A DNA stretch of 34,438 nucleotides from Lachnospiraceae bacterium UBA7012 (GTDB taxonomy: Bacteria > Bacillota > Clostridia > Lachnospirales > Lachnospiraceae). The position numbers and the translations under genes are program-made. The stretch spans positions 1 through 34,438 of the forward strand of contig DJXE01000100.1 in the NCBI GenBank assembly GCA_002449595.1, given 5' to 3'. Of the stretch, positions 33,105 to 34,438 are shown one piece after another (the first letter of the stretch is position 1; each line of letters begins with the position of its first letter). The notes below the pieces were generated by a model that worked only from the letters and a program-made list of their open reading frames with translations, made no database searches and was not told where the DNA came from.

Positions 33105-34432
33105 TGATGTCCTTCCTTTTCCGGAATCGCCCGGAGGAGATCTCCTGCCTCCGGCACTACGCTATCCAGACGGACGTACAGGATCTGCCTCGCATGCGGA
33201 GCACTCTCCTGTCTCTCTCCATCCTCGTTCACGATCTCTTTCACAACAGCGGAAATATTACTGCCGTCCCGCTTCATGATCTCGATCGTATCACCGACAC
33301 TGAATTTGTTCTTCTGCTCGATCACGGCGTACGCAGCGGTTTCGCCCGGCGCTTTGCCGGCGGCATCTGCGTTCTCCGCCGCAGCAGGTGCGCGGTCCGC
33401 ATCCTCCGCTGCCGGCGCATCGCTCGTGACGCGCTGCACGCGGCCCAGGTAGACCGCTTCGCTCAGATAGGTGCTGTTCTCGTAGATCATCGCCTCCGCG
33501 CCGGGCTTCCCGAAATAGAAGCCGGTCGAGAATCCGCGGTACGTGCACCGGCGGATCTCCTCGTGATACCAGTCCATGCGACTGCGATAGAGTTCCTCGC
33601 TCTCGAAGAAGTCGTCGATCGCCCGGCGGTACGTCCGCGCGACGGTCGCCACGTAGAGAGCTGTTTTCATTCTACCTTCAATCTTAAAGCTGTCAATTCC
33701 CGCGCCTGCGAGCTCCGGGATGTGCTCGATCATGCACAGGTCCTGCGAGTTGAAGACAAAGGTCCCCCGCTCATTCTCGTAGACCGGCAGGTACTGCCCC
33801 GGCCTGGACTCTTCCATCACTGCGTATTTCCAGCGACAGGGGTGCGTGCACTCGCCGAGGTTGGCATTTCTTCCAGTGAAATAAGCGGAAAGAAGGCATC
33901 TGCCGGAATAAGAGATGCACATCGCGCCGTGAATGAACGCCTCAATCTCCAGATCCTCCGGCGTGTTCTCACGGATCTGCCGAATTTCCTCCAGAGAGAG
34001 CTCCCTCGCGCAGACGACGCGCGCGGCGCCCAGATCATGCCAGAAGCGGAACGTGCCCGCATTCGTATTGTTCGCCTGCGTCGAAATATGGATCGGAATT
34101 CCGGGGCAATGCTCCTTCGCAAGCATAAACATGCCGGGATCCGCAATCAGGATCGCGTCCGGCTTCACCTCCGCCAGCTCCCGGAAGTAGCCCGCGGCAT
34201 CCTTCATGTCCTTCTCATGCGCAAGGATATTGGCCGTCACATGCACCGCCGCGCCGTGCGCGTGCGCATACTCGATCCCTTCCGCCATCTCCTCCATGGA
34301 GAAATTGTGGGCCTTCGCCCGCAGCCCGAACGCATCCCCGCCGATATAGACGGCATCTGCTCCATAATCGACCGCGACCCGAAGCACTTCCAGCGACCCC
34401 GCCGGGCACAATAATTCCGGTTTCTTTCTCAT
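33101..34432 (-). CDS. U32 family peptidase / tRNA-hydroxylation-type protein
   Basis: This 443-residue protein carries the U32 signature EAFIHGAMCISYSGRCLLS (about 163-181). RNANLGECTHPCRWKY provides further conserved cysteines, probably iron-sulfur or substrate-site ligands. The N-terminus is KPELLCPAGSLEVLRVAVDYGADAVYIGG. Relatives TrhP/YrrO take part in tRNA U34 hydroxylation, while others were named collagenase-like peptidases; the RNA-modification role is the better supported for this type. A C-terminal beta-barrel domain (FSVGDTIEIMKRDG) is preceded by an Ala-rich low-complexity stretch (about 335-365). The ATG is 6 bases from the window end, so its ribosome binding site is mostly outside, and the gene appears complete. 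It overlaps glnN by 4 bases. Confidence 0.9.
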   Translation of the reverse strand: MRKKPELLCPAGSLEVLRVAVDYGADAVYIGGDAFGLRAKAHNFSMEEMAEGIEYAHAHGAAVHVTANILAHEKDMKDAAGYFRELAEVKPDAILIADPGMFMLAKEHCPGIPIHISTQANNTNAGTFRFWHDLGAARVVCARELSLEEIRQIRENTPEDLEIEAFIHGAMCISYSGRCLLSAYFTGRNANLGECTHPCRWKYAVMEESRPGQYLPVYENERGTFVFNSQDLCMIEHIPELAGAGIDSFKIEGRMKTALYVATVARTYRRAIDDFFESEELYRSRMDWYHEEIRRCTYRGFSTGFYFGKPGAEAMIYENSTYLSEAVYLGRVQRVTSDAPAAEDADRAPAAAENADAAGKAPGETAAYAVIEQKNKFSVGDTIEIMKRDGSNISAVVKEIVNEDGERQESAPHARQILYVRLDSVVPEAGDLLRAIPEKEGHQ

Positions 34433-34438
34433 ATTTCT

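Overview
The window reads as a chromosomal segment of a fairly GC-rich anaerobic Firmicute, most likely a Lachnospiraceae-type Clostridium relative. Support for this comes from the gene set: glutamine synthetase type III, a DUF3793/flavodoxin pair, a TAXI-type TRAP transporter with fused DctQM permease, HflK/HflC, a U32 peptidase, a CobW-type GTPase and several cytoplasmic glycosidases. Start sites mostly carry AGGAGG-type ribosome binding sites. The species assignment is inference. The window has 22 convincing protein genes and one tRNA-Gln gene, most on the minus strand; one block of four genes (21.2-25.5 kb) is on the plus strand.

Layout. 1-411: AT-richer, gene-free edge with a 24-bp direct repeat and a bidirectional terminator. 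0.4-3.7 kb (minus): TAXI-TRAP solute-binding lipoprotein followed by the fused 4TM/12TM permease, with a clear promoter and a strong intercistronic hairpin. 3.8-5.2 kb (minus): DUF3793 protein plus short flavodoxin behind a promoter that has a DtxR/IdeR-like iron box downstream of it. 5.2-11.2 kb (minus): a P-loop kinase fused in frame to a GH2 beta-galactosidase, then an ABC exporter and a SAM methyltransferase; two 17-bp operator-like sites lie upstream. 11.2-20.9 kb (minus): a glycan operon malQ (GH77) - GH1 - CobW-like GTPase - DNA polymerase IV - GH42 - GH31. 21.2-25.6 kb (plus): a divergent operon of two SDR proteins (the first apparently catalytically dead), an enolase-superfamily sugar-acid dehydratase and an RraA-family aldolase-like protein, closed by a strong terminator. 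25.7-27.7 kb (minus): hflK-hflC. 27.9-28.1 kb: tRNA-Gln(CUG) with its own promoter and terminator. 28.1-34.4 kb (minus): U32 peptidase - glutamine synthetase III - trkA - trkH.

How the genes fit. The glycosidases (GH1, GH2, GH31, GH42, GH77) lack signal peptides, so they should work in the cytoplasm on imported oligosaccharides; no sugar importer or sugar regulator is in the window. The plus-strand block looks like an uncharacterised acid-sugar catabolic route (oxidation, dehydration, retro-aldol cleavage). The most unusual points are the pseudo-SDR paired with an active-looking SDR, the kinase-GH2 fusion with an internal ribosome binding site, a CobW GTPase without its CxCC metal motif sitting in a sugar operon next to dinB, and recurrent Ala/Glu/Lys-rich insertions in several otherwise ordinary enzymes.
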